From NCBI GenBank assembly GCA_016703105.1, contig JADJCS010000004.1:124001-188000 (forward strand): a stretch of DNA of 64,000 nt, in the 5' to 3' direction. The translations under genes and the position numbers were made by a program. The notes under the pieces were generated by a model. That model saw only the letters and a list, made by a program, of their open reading frames with translations. It searched no databases and was not told the origin of the DNA. Every line of letters begins with the position of its first letter. The first letter of the stretch is position 1. Source of the DNA: Flavobacteriales bacterium (GTDB lineage Bacteria > Bacteroidota > Bacteroidia > Flavobacteriales_F > PHOS-HE28). Positions 1-7,365 of this stretch are shown piece by piece.

Positions 1-652
1 CCGACGTACGCAAGACCGCGATCCCAGATGTGTCGATCGGTGCATGGTAGGCTTGCGCCTGTGATCCTTCCGGTGGTGAGCCGTCGGTAGTGTACCGTAC
101 CTCGCAGCCCTCACAAGCCTCGATCTCCAGGGCTCCAGGGCGCAATTGGATGGTGGGTGCGGGAGCCCGTGCGTGTACGCGTGGCAGAGCGGAACCCTGC
201 GGTTCGCCGGGTCCAGGTGTTGGGAAAAAGCTCCAGTCCGCCCCGCCGTCCGGCCATCGGCCGACCGAGATCCCGGGCGACACCGCAGGCCAGGTGAAAG
301 CATCGAGCATCCTCGTGCCTCCTGCGGCGAAGAGCAGAAGGCTTCCCCCCGATCCGGATAAGGCGAGCGGGACTGCGGATCGACCGTCGAAAGTGGGGTT
401 CAGCGAGATGAGATGTAGCATGCCGGGAGCGAGCAGGCGTTGGGTATCCAGTTGCGCTCTGTACGGCCCGACCTGGAACACCGTGCCCGCCAATTGGACG
501 GGGTTCGGCCCGCTATTGAAGAGTTCCAACCAACCCCTGGCACCGGAAGGCAGGGGACAAATGGGGCACACTTCGTTCACCAACAACCCCTGACCGCGTA
601 CCGGGCAGAAGGCCGATACGGCCAGCGCTATCCACAATGCGATGTGCCTCAT
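1..652 (-). CDS. Secreted lamin-tail-domain protein, 3' part outside window
   Basis: The reverse strand from an ATG at 652 stays open for 217 codons to the left edge, so the protein is incomplete. It begins with a signal peptide (charged start, hydrophobic residues 4-16, likely cut after the GQG region). A lamin-tail-like domain follows at about residues 20-140, with the typical LLVNEV start and the GRWPDGGADWSFFPTPGPGEP end. A segment resembling chitobiase C-terminal/Fn3-associated domains (VRYTTDGSPPEGSQ) runs to the edge. Known proteins of this build are T9SS cargo and often continue into a CotH kinase-like domain; that continuation is inference. A CACCTTCG box lies 6 nt upstream of the ATG. 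It is divergent from the next gene with a 69-bp gap. Confidence 0.82.
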   Translation of the reverse strand, partial: MRHIALWIALAVSAFCPVRGQGLLVNEVCPICPLPSGARGWLELFNSGPNPVQLAGTVFQVGPYRAQLDTQRLLAPGMLHLISLNPTFDGRSAVPLALSGSGGSLLLFAAGGTRMLDAFTWPAVSPGISVGRWPDGGADWSFFPTPGPGEPQGSALPRVHARAPAPTIQLRPGALEIEACEGCEVRYTTDGSPPEGSQAQAYHAPIDTSGIAVLRTS

Positions 653-658
653 TGGCGG

Positions 659-666
659 CGAAGGTG
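659..666 (-). promoter_or_regulatory. Predicted -7 promoter box for the lamin-tail gene
   Basis: CACCTTCG on the minus strand ends 6 nt before the ATG at 652. It is one base from the TACCTTCG form seen before several other genes here. Confidence 0.45.
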
Positions 667-721
667 GTGGCACAACTTGGTCCCGCCCTATTACCTTGCG
701 GTCGACAAAAGAAAGCCATTC

Positions 722-2113
722 ATGCTCCGCACCCTTACACTCGTCACCGGCATCGGGTCCTTCGCTTCGTTCTGCTCCGGGCAAGGCCAACTCACCAGTG
801 TCACGTTCAGCCCGAACAACATCTCGGAGTGCAACCTGGTGATGATCACCATCAACGGTAACATTCCCGGTGGTGCATCGCCGCAATCGTTCGGCTACAG
901 CCAAGTTGGTAACACCATTACCATTCCGCTCTTGGTTTCGCCGGGCGGAGGCCCGGCCAGTTTCAGCCAACCGGTAGGACCGTTCGGACCCTACGCGCCC
1001 GGTTCCTACACCTTCATCATCCAGATGGATGTGAACGGTACGATCGTGGATACTGAGACAATTGTAAAAGTGGTGACGGCCGGTGTCAATCCGGATGCTG
1101 GACAGTTCGGCTCCGACACGGTATGCACCTCCGACCCGAACTTCAACCTGTTCACGCTGCTTACCGGTGCGGATCCAGGCGGGTCCTGGACCGATCCCTT
1201 GAACCAGCCGTGCAGCGCGACCTTCGATCCGGGGGTGTCACTGGAGGGGTATTACACCTATTCCATCGAGGTTTTACCACCCTGCACCTCTGCGTACCAG
1301 CAGGTTTATGTGCAGTATGTGCCGCAGACGAACGACCCCGGCACGTCAGGCTATGCCAGTGTGTGCCAGGGAGGGGCACCCATTACCCTGTTCTCTTATT
1401 TGGGAGGTACGCCCGATCCCGGTGGCCAATGGTCGTTCAATGGGCAGAACCATGGGCCACAGTTCAACCCGCTTGCTGATCAACAAGGGGTCTATACCTA
1501 CACATTGCCGGGCACCGCACCCTGCCCTACGGTAAGCGCGAGTGTTACGGTAACATTGGAAGTGCCGCCTAGCGCAGGTACCGGCAATACGGTAGAGGTG
1601 TGCGAGAACGATTCCATTTTTGCCTTGAGCACGGGGCTTACGGGAACGCCGAACCAATCCGGTACGTGGTATACCGGTCCGTTCATTTTGGGGAGCTACA
1701 TGGTCGAGATCATCCCTGCGATCAATGGTGGAGGTATCTACACCTACATCGTTACGAGTCCTTTCTGTCCCTCAGATACCGCGTATGTGGAAGTGGTGCT
1801 GCTCGACTCCACATCGGTCGATTGTACCGTTGGTATGGAGGAGCGGATGGCGGGGCTCGATCGCTTCGAACTGTTGCCCAACCCCACGGAAGGGATCGTG
1901 ACCATGGACCTGGGCTCGTCCGATCCATTGGAAGACCTGCGTGTAGAAGTGCTGAACGCCGACGGCCGCATCGCCTATACCACCAATTTGCGCAGCGAAG
2001 GCCAGCGCACCCTGCGGCAGGTGCTCGATCTAAGCGAGCTGCGCGCCGGTCTCTACGTGGTGCGCGTGATCAACAGCACGGGCTCCGCATCGCGGCGGTT
2101 GGTGTTGCGCTGA
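722..2113 (+). CDS. T9SS-sorted secreted repeat protein, paralog A
   Basis: This is a 463-residue secreted protein. I chose the ATG at 722 because a signal peptide follows it (MLRTLTLVTGIGSFASFCSGQ); the reading frame is open further upstream but overlaps the divergent gene. After an N-terminal beta-rich domain (about 22-125) come three or four modules of roughly 80 residues, each with GG.W, a distal F.P and GVYTYT followed by PC, so each carries a cysteine pair. The last about 75 residues are a type A T9SS sorting domain (LLPNPTEGIVTMDL start, GLYVVRV and RRLVLR end). T9SS exports such proteins across the outer membrane and removes or anchors this tail. The passenger function is unknown. The next gene is a paralog of the same architecture. 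Confidence 0.85.
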   Translation: MLRTLTLVTGIGSFASFCSGQGQLTSVTFSPNNISECNLVMITINGNIPGGASPQSFGYSQVGNTITIPLLVSPGGGPASFSQPVGPFGPYAPGSYTFIIQMDVNGTIVDTETIVKVVTAGVNPDAGQFGSDTVCTSDPNFNLFTLLTGADPGGSWTDPLNQPCSATFDPGVSLEGYYTYSIEVLPPCTSAYQQVYVQYVPQTNDPGTSGYASVCQGGAPITLFSYLGGTPDPGGQWSFNGQNHGPQFNPLADQQGVYTYTLPGTAPCPTVSASVTVTLEVPPSAGTGNTVEVCENDSIFALSTGLTGTPNQSGTWYTGPFILGSYMVEIIPAINGGGIYTYIVTSPFCPSDTAYVEVVLLDSTSVDCTVGMEERMAGLDRFELLPNPTEGIVTMDLGSSDPLEDLRVEVLNADGRIAYTTNLRSEGQRTLRQVLDLSELRAGLYVVRVINSTGSASRRLVLR

Positions 2114-2127
2114 CAATTGCTTCTCCG

Positions 2128-2163
2128 ATCGCCCCCGTTGTTCTTCGGAACGGCGGGGGCGAT
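2128..2163 (+). terminator. Rho-independent terminator, copy 1
   Basis: A perfect 10-bp stem (ATCGCCCCCG / CGGGGGCGAT) with further internal pairing is followed by GTGTTTT, 14 nt after the stop of paralog A. A nearly identical copy follows paralog B. Confidence 0.85.
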
Positions 2164-2263
2164 GTGTTTTAGAGAGCGGTGCACGCCGTAGGGCGAATGA
2201 TCTTTGTAGATCGCCGAGAAGCCTGAGCGTTTGAAGTATCTTGACCTCGTGGACCCTGTTCAA

Positions 2264-3646
2264 GTGCATCGAATTCTAACCGTTAGCGGATGTGTTTGCG
2301 CAATGCAGATGCTCTGCCATGGGCAAACGATCACCAGCGTTCAGATCACCCCGAACTACGTTACGGAATGCGACCAGTTCACCATCACCATTGGCGGCAA
2401 CGTTCCCGGTGGTGCTTCTCCCTATGGATCCACTGTGGTCCAAACCGGGACGACGATCACGGTTGAATTGGTCGTTGGCCAAGGGGGCGGACCAGCGTCC
2501 TTCAGCCAGCCCATCCCCCCCGTGGGACCATATCCTGCTGGGTGGTATTCGATCGTGACGAACATGATCATGAACGGGAATCTCGTTGATACACATACCA
2601 TCAACAAGACTATATACTTTGGCGTGGATCCATTCGCAGGACTCTTTGGGAGCGACACGATCTGTACGGATGCTTCTGGGTTCGACCTGCTCGGCGTGCT
2701 GAACGGGTCGCCTGATCCCGATGGCGTATGGACCGGACCGCAGAACCAAAACCATAGCGGTACCTTCTTGCCAGGAACGGACCCGAGTGGATTATACACC
2801 TACACGATAAACACATTGGCTCCATGCACCACGGCGGTACAACAAGTATCCATCGTTTACTTCCCGCAGGTGAATGATGCCGGTGTTGCAGACACCTTGG
2901 CCTTGTGTGATGATGGTCCCCCGATCATGTTGTTCCAGATCCTGGGCGGCACGCCCGACACAGGAGGGCAGTGGTCCTACAATGGTTTGCCACACGACCA
3001 GTTCTTTGTTCCGGGGTCGGACCAGGAGGGTGTATACACCTATTCATTGAGCGGCACCCTGCCTTGTGCCATGGTGAATTCAACGGCAACGGTCTTCGTT
3101 GAACCTCCCCTTAGCGCAGGGACCGGGAACATTGTGACGATATGTGATGACGAGACCACGTTCTTTCTTTTCGACGGCATAACCGGTGTTCCGGATACAA
3201 CGGGTACGTGGTACGATCCCGGAAACGTTGCCCTTGGCGGATGGGACACAGAGATCAACCCCGCATTCATCGGGGCAGGCATGCATCCCTATACCTATGT
3301 GGTCAGCGGACCTTACTGCGTGCCGGACACTGCTCTCCTGGGAGTGCATGTGGTGATATGTGACGGCGTTGAGGAACCCACCGCCGCATTCACCCACTTT
3401 GACCTGATGCCCAATCCGAGCCGTGGCTTGGTCACGTTGGAGTTGAACCCACCCAACGATGGGGAAGACCTTCAATTGGAGGTGCTGAACACCGACGGCC
3501 GCATCGCCTATACCACCAATTTGCGCAGCGAAGGCCAAGGGGCATTGCGCCAACAACTGGACCTGAGCGCTCTACCTGCGGGTCTGTATGTCGTGCGCGT
3601 GATCAACAGCACGGGCTCCGCCTCGCGTCGGTTGGTGTTGCGCTGA
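2264..3646 (+). CDS. T9SS-sorted secreted repeat protein, paralog B
   Basis: This 460-residue paralog of the gene before it has the same N-terminal domain, GG.W/GVYTY modules and type A T9SS sorting domain. The GTG at 2264 is preferred because it starts a plausible signal peptide (MHRILTVSGCVCAMQMLCHGQ). A TTG at 2231 would add 11 residues that do not fit a signal peptide. A GATCTTTG box near 2199-2206 could drive it with a leader of about 50 nt. The sorting domain and the terminator are almost identical in DNA to those of paralog A, while the N-terminal parts have drifted much more, which points to gene conversion or recent copying of the 3' module. The passenger function is unknown. Confidence 0.84.
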   Translation: MHRILTVSGCVCAMQMLCHGQTITSVQITPNYVTECDQFTITIGGNVPGGASPYGSTVVQTGTTITVELVVGQGGGPASFSQPIPPVGPYPAGWYSIVTNMIMNGNLVDTHTINKTIYFGVDPFAGLFGSDTICTDASGFDLLGVLNGSPDPDGVWTGPQNQNHSGTFLPGTDPSGLYTYTINTLAPCTTAVQQVSIVYFPQVNDAGVADTLALCDDGPPIMLFQILGGTPDTGGQWSYNGLPHDQFFVPGSDQEGVYTYSLSGTLPCAMVNSTATVFVEPPLSAGTGNIVTICDDETTFFLFDGITGVPDTTGTWYDPGNVALGGWDTEINPAFIGAGMHPYTYVVSGPYCVPDTALLGVHVVICDGVEEPTAAFTHFDLMPNPSRGLVTLELNPPNDGEDLQLEVLNTDGRIAYTTNLRSEGQGALRQQLDLSALPAGLYVVRVINSTGSASRRLVLR

Positions 3647-3662
3647 TCGTTGCTTCTCTCGG

Positions 3663-3696
3663 TCGCCCCCGTTGTTCTTCGGAACGGCGGGGGCGA
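3663..3696 (+). terminator. Rho-independent terminator, copy 2
   Basis: The TCGCCCCCG / CGGGGGCGA stem with the same TTGTTCTTCGGAACG-type inner arm as at 2128 is followed by TGTGTTTC. It ends the paralog B transcript and faces the convergent genes that follow. Confidence 0.8.
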
Positions 3697-3702
3697 TGTG
3701 TT

Positions 3703-3852
3703 TCAGAGCGCGTTGCGCGTCACCGAATAGCGGTAAGCTACGAGCGCTTTCTGGAGCGGTGTAAGCCGGAGCAGGTCCTTGGCCCACAGCTTCGGCAGCA
3801 GCATCTTGTTCAAACGTGCTACCGTGCGGAAGAGGGACTTGGGCAGGTCCAT
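3703..3852 (-). CDS. Small conserved Bacteroidota protein (49 residues)
   Basis: A 49-residue ORF starts at the ATG at 3852, one base after the stop of the cation efflux gene, so the two are probably co-transcribed. It is basic, with a pattern (FRTVARLNKMLLPKL, then DLxRLTPLQKALVAYRY, then VTRNAL at the end) that I recognise from small Bacteroidota proteins of about 50 residues. Some database entries name these SsrA-binding protein; I see nothing here that supports that name. A longer in-frame reading upstream would overlap the efflux gene and is unlikely. Confidence 0.65.
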   Translation of the reverse strand: MDLPKSLFRTVARLNKMLLPKLWAKDLLRLTPLQKALVAYRYSVTRNAL

Positions 3853-3853
3853 G

Positions 3854-4753
3854 CTAGTGGTGCTGTAGCTCGCAGACCTCATCCGGCCGTTCCAATTCGA
3901 TGGTGGCATGCTGCACACCCTGGTGGTGCAGGGCATGGCGTGCTTGCTCCTTCACGCTGCGGAGAAGGTCGGCATCGGTGGTGTCCACCACCAAGTGAAC
4001 GGTGAGCACCACATAGTTCCCGTCCAGCGACCAGGCATGCTGGTCATGCACATCGCGCACGTTCGGCAGCGCGGTGAGCGCGCTGCGGATGCGTTCCGCA
4101 TCGACGTGTTCCGGTAGACGCTGCATGAGAATGCCCGTGCCGGCCCGCAGGGTGCGCAGGGCGTTCACCGCGATGAACGCGCTGATGGCCATGCTGAGCA
4201 ATGGATCGATCACCGCCCAAGCGGTGAAGTACATCGCGACCGCACCCACCAGCACCGCTGCCCAGCCGAGCACATCCTCGAGCAGGTGGAGGTAGGCTCC
4301 GCGTTCGTTCAGCGAAGAGCCGCGATGCAGCATCCACGCGGCGGCGCCGTTCATTACCAGGCCGAACACGGCGAGGGCCATCATGCCTTGGGTGTGGGGA
4401 AGCGGCGGGTGGAGCAGCCTCGGGATGGCCGCACCGAACACGAGCAACGAACCGAGGAGCAGAACCATGGCGCTGCCCCAGCCTCCCAGCATGCTGTAGC
4501 GGGCATAGCCATAACTGTAGTGCGCATCGCGTCCCTTCAAAGCCACGCGTTGCAGATACCACGCGGTGCCTAGGACCAGGCAATCGCCCAGATCATGCAG
4601 CGCATCACTGAGCACGGCGAAGCTGTTGGTCCACAGTCCCCCGGCCAGTTCCACCAGGGTGAAGGTCAGGTTGAGGAAGAAGGCCGCGCGCAACGTCCCG
4701 GTAGCGGGCGCATGTGGATGGGCATGCCCATGCGCGTGAGCGTGGTGCGACAC
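3854..4753 (-). CDS. Cation diffusion facilitator (Zn/Co/Cd efflux) family protein
   Basis: This 299-residue inner-membrane metal/proton antiporter belongs to the CDF family. The GTG start at 4753 lies 4 nt after a TACTTTCG promoter box; the longer upstream reading would cross the divergent gene. It begins with a histidine-rich tail (residues 3-14). Six membrane segments follow, with the metal-site motif SDALHDLGD in the second (D50, H53, D54) and a matching HLLEDVLGW motif in the fifth. A C-terminal cytosolic domain of about 90 residues (LPNVRDVHDQHAWSLDG) completes the family layout. The family exports Zn2+ and related ions; which metal is used here cannot be read from the sequence. Confidence 0.93.
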   Translation of the reverse strand: MSHHAHAHGHAHPHAPATGTLRAAFFLNLTFTLVELAGGLWTNSFAVLSDALHDLGDCLVLGTAWYLQRVALKGRDAHYSYGYARYSMLGGWGSAMVLLLGSLLVFGAAIPRLLHPPLPHTQGMMALAVFGLVMNGAAAWMLHRGSSLNERGAYLHLLEDVLGWAAVLVGAVAMYFTAWAVIDPLLSMAISAFIAVNALRTLRAGTGILMQRLPEHVDAERIRSALTALPNVRDVHDQHAWSLDGNYVVLTVHLVVDTTDADLLRSVKEQARHALHHQGVQHATIELERPDEVCELQHH

Positions 4754-4757
4754 ACCG

Positions 4758-4765
4758 CGAAAGTA
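4758..4765 (-). promoter_or_regulatory. -7 promoter box fused to GTG start
   Basis: TACTTTCG on the minus strand lies 4 nt upstream of the GTG at 4753. Its divergent neighbour has the same geometry. Confidence 0.6.
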
Positions 4766-4782
4766 CGGCCAGGCTCCACGCC

Positions 4783-4790
4783 TATCTTTA
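4783..4790 (+). promoter_or_regulatory. -7 promoter box fused to ATG start
   Basis: TATCTTTA lies 4 nt upstream of the ATG at 4795, leaving almost no room for a leader. Confidence 0.6.
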
Positions 4791-4794
4791 GCAC

Positions 4795-5271
4795 ATGAAC
4801 GATACGACCACCCCCACCCCCACCCCGAAGCGATCGTTCGGTAGCATGTTGAAACGCACCGCATGGCGCCTGCTGCTCGTAGTGGGGGCGCTACTGATCG
4901 CGTGGGTGCTGTTCCTCTACTACGCGAGCTACAGTGAAGGCAGCCGAAGCGGCATGGTGATCAAATTGAGCAAGCGCGGCATGGTGTTCAAGACCTGGGA
5001 AGGGCAGATGAACCTGCAGACCTTCGGAGCTGCAGGCGCGGGGACCAGCGCATTGAGCGAGGTGTTCAATTTCAGCGTGGAAACGGGGGAGGATGCGCTC
5101 TACCGCGAGCTCGAAGAAGCTTCGTTGAGCGGCGAACGGGTGAACCTGCACTATGTGGAACGTTATGCAAGGCTGCCGTGGCGTGGTGAGACCACCTACT
5201 TCGTCACGCATCTGGAGCGCAACGCAACGCCAGCCCAGCCGGATAGTGGGCGTTCGCCATTGGGGCACTGA
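4795..5271 (+). CDS. Conserved single-pass membrane protein, unknown function
   Basis: A 158-residue protein has a polar Thr/Pro-rich start, one membrane segment at about residues 24-46 and an extracytoplasmic part. The stretch from YYASYSEGSRSGMV through KLSKRGMVFKTWEG matches a widespread Bacteroidota family of about 130-160 residues whose biochemical role is unknown. Some family members carry the name 6-phosphogluconate dehydrogenase, which nothing in this sequence supports. The ATG follows a TATCTTTA box by 4 nt. It is divergent from the cation efflux gene with a 41-bp gap. Confidence 0.75.
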   Translation: MNDTTTPTPTPKRSFGSMLKRTAWRLLLVVGALLIAWVLFLYYASYSEGSRSGMVIKLSKRGMVFKTWEGQMNLQTFGAAGAGTSALSEVFNFSVETGEDALYRELEEASLSGERVNLHYVERYARLPWRGETTYFVTHLERNATPAQPDSGRSPLGH

Positions 5272-5362
5272 GCAGGATCGTCAGGTTCGAGGGAACGACG
5301 CGACCATGGGTCGGCCGCCGATCCGAGGCTGCTGTGATCCACGTAGCTAGCCATACCCAACC

Positions 5363-6454
5363 ATGCCCCGATCTTTCTCCGCGCTCGCATCCCTCGCTGG
5401 AATTTCCCTGCTCACATTCGTCCTCCTGTTCTCCACGTCCGCGTTCGCGCAGGTGGGCCAGGACCCACAGCCGCGCAAGGCACTGGTGGAACAGTTCACA
5501 GCGTTGCATTGCGGTAACTGCCCGGCAGGGCATGTCATCTCCAACGCTATCATGACCGCCCATCCGCAGGATGTCGTGGTGGTCGGGTTGCATGCCGGGT
5601 CGCTCGCGGTCCCTTCGGCAGGGCAGCCCGACTTCCGTACCATGTGGAGCACGGACCTGCACGATCACTTCAACGTACCCTTCACCCCACTTGCCGTGGT
5701 GAACCGTAGGGATCACAACGGGACCGAGCTGCTTTCCAGCGGCGCATGGAGCAGTGCGGTGGATGCGGTGCTTCAGCTACCGGCTCCGGTGAACATCGGC
5801 GTCACCAATAGCTTCGACGGCGGCACGCGCGAGCTCACCGTTACAGCGGACCTCTACTACACCGCGAACAGCCCCACAGGCAACGACCGGATCCATGTGC
5901 TGATCACGCAGGATCACATTACCGGCTGGCAGACCGATTACGGGGCTGGTGGCAACCAACCGAACTACGATCATCGCCATGTGCTGCGCGCGTACCTCAC
6001 CCCGCTAGAGGGTGATGAAGTGACAACCACATCCGCGGGCGATGCGGTCATGCGCACTTACTCCTACACGGTGCCGACCGACTGGGACATAGCGCAATGC
6101 CGGACCGTGGTATTTGTGAGCGAAGCGGCTTCAGGCAGCACCTATGGGGAGGTGTATCAGGTCGCCTCTGCGGCATCGAACAATGGATCGACCGGGCTAA
6201 TGGAGGCACAGCTCGCCATGGGCACAGGCGTTCCCTATCCGAACCCGGCGACGACCCACCTCTTCGTTCCGGTGGAAGCAGCAGGGGCCGGTGGACTGCT
6301 CGAATTGCGCGATGCGAGTGGCCGCGTGGTGCATGCCGAAAGGCTCGGTATTGCGGGATCGATCGCGGCGGTCGACGTGCAACACCTAGCGCCCGGGATA
6401 TACACCTACGGAACAGACGGCTACGCGGCGCACCGCTGTATGATAACGCGCTGA
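5363..6454 (+). CDS. Omp28-related secreted protein with T9SS sorting domain
   Basis: This 363-residue protein opens with a signal peptide (hydrophobic residues 10-28, cut near FAQ). A thioredoxin-like segment follows with the redox-type motif CGNCPAGH (about residues 51-58), then an Omp28-like beta domain (about 140-270), a common Bacteroidota architecture. The last about 75 residues form a type A T9SS sorting domain (PYPNPATTHLF start, LAPGIYTYG and MITR end). The CxxC pair suggests a thiol-disulfide role at the cell surface, which is inference. The 91-bp gap upstream holds no clear terminator. Confidence 0.82.
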   Translation: MPRSFSALASLAGISLLTFVLLFSTSAFAQVGQDPQPRKALVEQFTALHCGNCPAGHVISNAIMTAHPQDVVVVGLHAGSLAVPSAGQPDFRTMWSTDLHDHFNVPFTPLAVVNRRDHNGTELLSSGAWSSAVDAVLQLPAPVNIGVTNSFDGGTRELTVTADLYYTANSPTGNDRIHVLITQDHITGWQTDYGAGGNQPNYDHRHVLRAYLTPLEGDEVTTTSAGDAVMRTYSYTVPTDWDIAQCRTVVFVSEAASGSTYGEVYQVASAASNNGSTGLMEAQLAMGTGVPYPNPATTHLFVPVEAAGAGGLLELRDASGRVVHAERLGIAGSIAAVDVQHLAPGIYTYGTDGYAAHRCMITR

Positions 6455-6470
6455 GCGCGCAACGTGGAGG

Positions 6471-6728
6471 CTACGACAGGGGTGGGATCCCGTCGATGAT
6501 CCGCGTTTCGAGCGCTTCGCTCTGAATGGTGGGGCCTTCGTTGGCACGCCGTTCCAACCAGCGATCGATCATCCGGCTCTGCTTTTGGTACGCCCGGCAA
6601 GCGGAACAGATCCGCAAGTGCATCCAGAGACCGACGCGCTCACGCCAATGCAATGCGCGGAACTCGCGCACTTCGATCAGCTCCGTGGCTTTGCGGCAGT
6701 GGGTCCCGTGGGAAGAGGTCGCGGCCAT
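6471..6728 (-). CDS. Small zinc-finger protein partner of the ECF sigma factor
   Basis: An 85-residue protein is encoded 4 nt downstream of the sigma gene in the same operon. It has a His/Cys arrangement (HC near residue 10, then LRICSACRAYQKQ near 42) like the anti-sigma zf-HC2 fold, but no membrane segment. Bacteroidota ECF sigma genes are often followed by such a soluble protein of about 85 residues. It may bind the sigma factor and hold it inactive; that is inference from position and motif. Confidence 0.7.
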   Translation of the reverse strand: MAATSSHGTHCRKATELIEVREFRALHWRERVGLWMHLRICSACRAYQKQSRMIDRWLERRANEGPTIQSEALETRIIDGIPPLS

Positions 6729-6732
6729 GCGG

Positions 6733-7329
6733 TCAGTGGGATCGTTCGTTCAGGCGGCTTTGGATGCATGCACGCAGTTTGAGCTTCGCGCGATGCAGTT
6801 GCTGCCAGTAGTTCGTCTCTGAAAGGCCGAGCGTCTCCTGGATCTTGGCGCTGTCCTTGTTCATGAGATATTTCATTTCCACAGCGCTGCGCCAATGCGG
6901 GGGTAGTGCGTCCAGGCAATGCCGCAAGGCACGGTCCAGGCGTTCGTGTTGATCCTCATCGTCGAAGGCGGCTGCTTCCGCAGGGGCATGGGTCCCGTCC
7001 CAATGCCCATTGGTGGTGAAGTAGCGGCCGGGCTCTTCGTCGTTGGACAGGTCGATGCCTGACACCGGCTTGCCCTCGCGATAGACGCGACGGTAGTGGT
7101 CCGCAAGCTTGTGCTTCAGGATGGCGAAGAGCCAGGTGCGCGGCGAACTATCCCCGGCGAAGCGGTCCATGGTCTCCCATGCGGCGACGAAAGTGAGTTG
7201 CACGAGGTCCTCCGCCACGGCCTTCTCCTTCACGCGTGCGCTGGCGTAGCGCAGCAGATCGGCGGTGTGCGCCTTCACCCACATCGCGAAGGTGCGGTGG
7301 CGCTGCTCTTTCGCATCGGTGGCGTCCAT
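6733..7329 (-). CDS. ECF (sigma-24 type) RNA polymerase sigma factor
   Basis: A 198-residue group 4 sigma factor. Region 2 covers about residues 15-80 (LVQLTFVAAWETMDRFAGDSSPRTWLFAILKHKLADHYRR), and region 4 covers about 125-185 (LDALPPHWRSAVEMKYL then IQETLGLSETNYWQQLHRAKLKLR). An acidic linker lies between them. An AGCTTTCG box sits 7 nt upstream of the ATG at 7329. The gene is followed directly by the small zinc-finger protein. Its regulon cannot be deduced from this window. Confidence 0.92.
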   Translation of the reverse strand: MDATDAKEQRHRTFAMWVKAHTADLLRYASARVKEKAVAEDLVQLTFVAAWETMDRFAGDSSPRTWLFAILKHKLADHYRRVYREGKPVSGIDLSNDEEPGRYFTTNGHWDGTHAPAEAAAFDDEDQHERLDRALRHCLDALPPHWRSAVEMKYLMNKDSAKIQETLGLSETNYWQQLHRAKLKLRACIQSRLNERSH

Positions 7330-7365
7330 CCCGGGGCGAAAGCTAGCGCGGGGATCGGTGTTCTA

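Noticed and set aside
90..593. Plus-strand ORFs in the first 600 bp
   Set aside because: They have no recognisable domain, while the opposite strand gives a signal peptide and lamin-tail domain over the same bases.
4795..5271. 6-phosphogluconate dehydrogenase
   Set aside because: That name occurs on some homologs, but the protein is a 158-residue single-pass membrane protein with no Rossmann motif.
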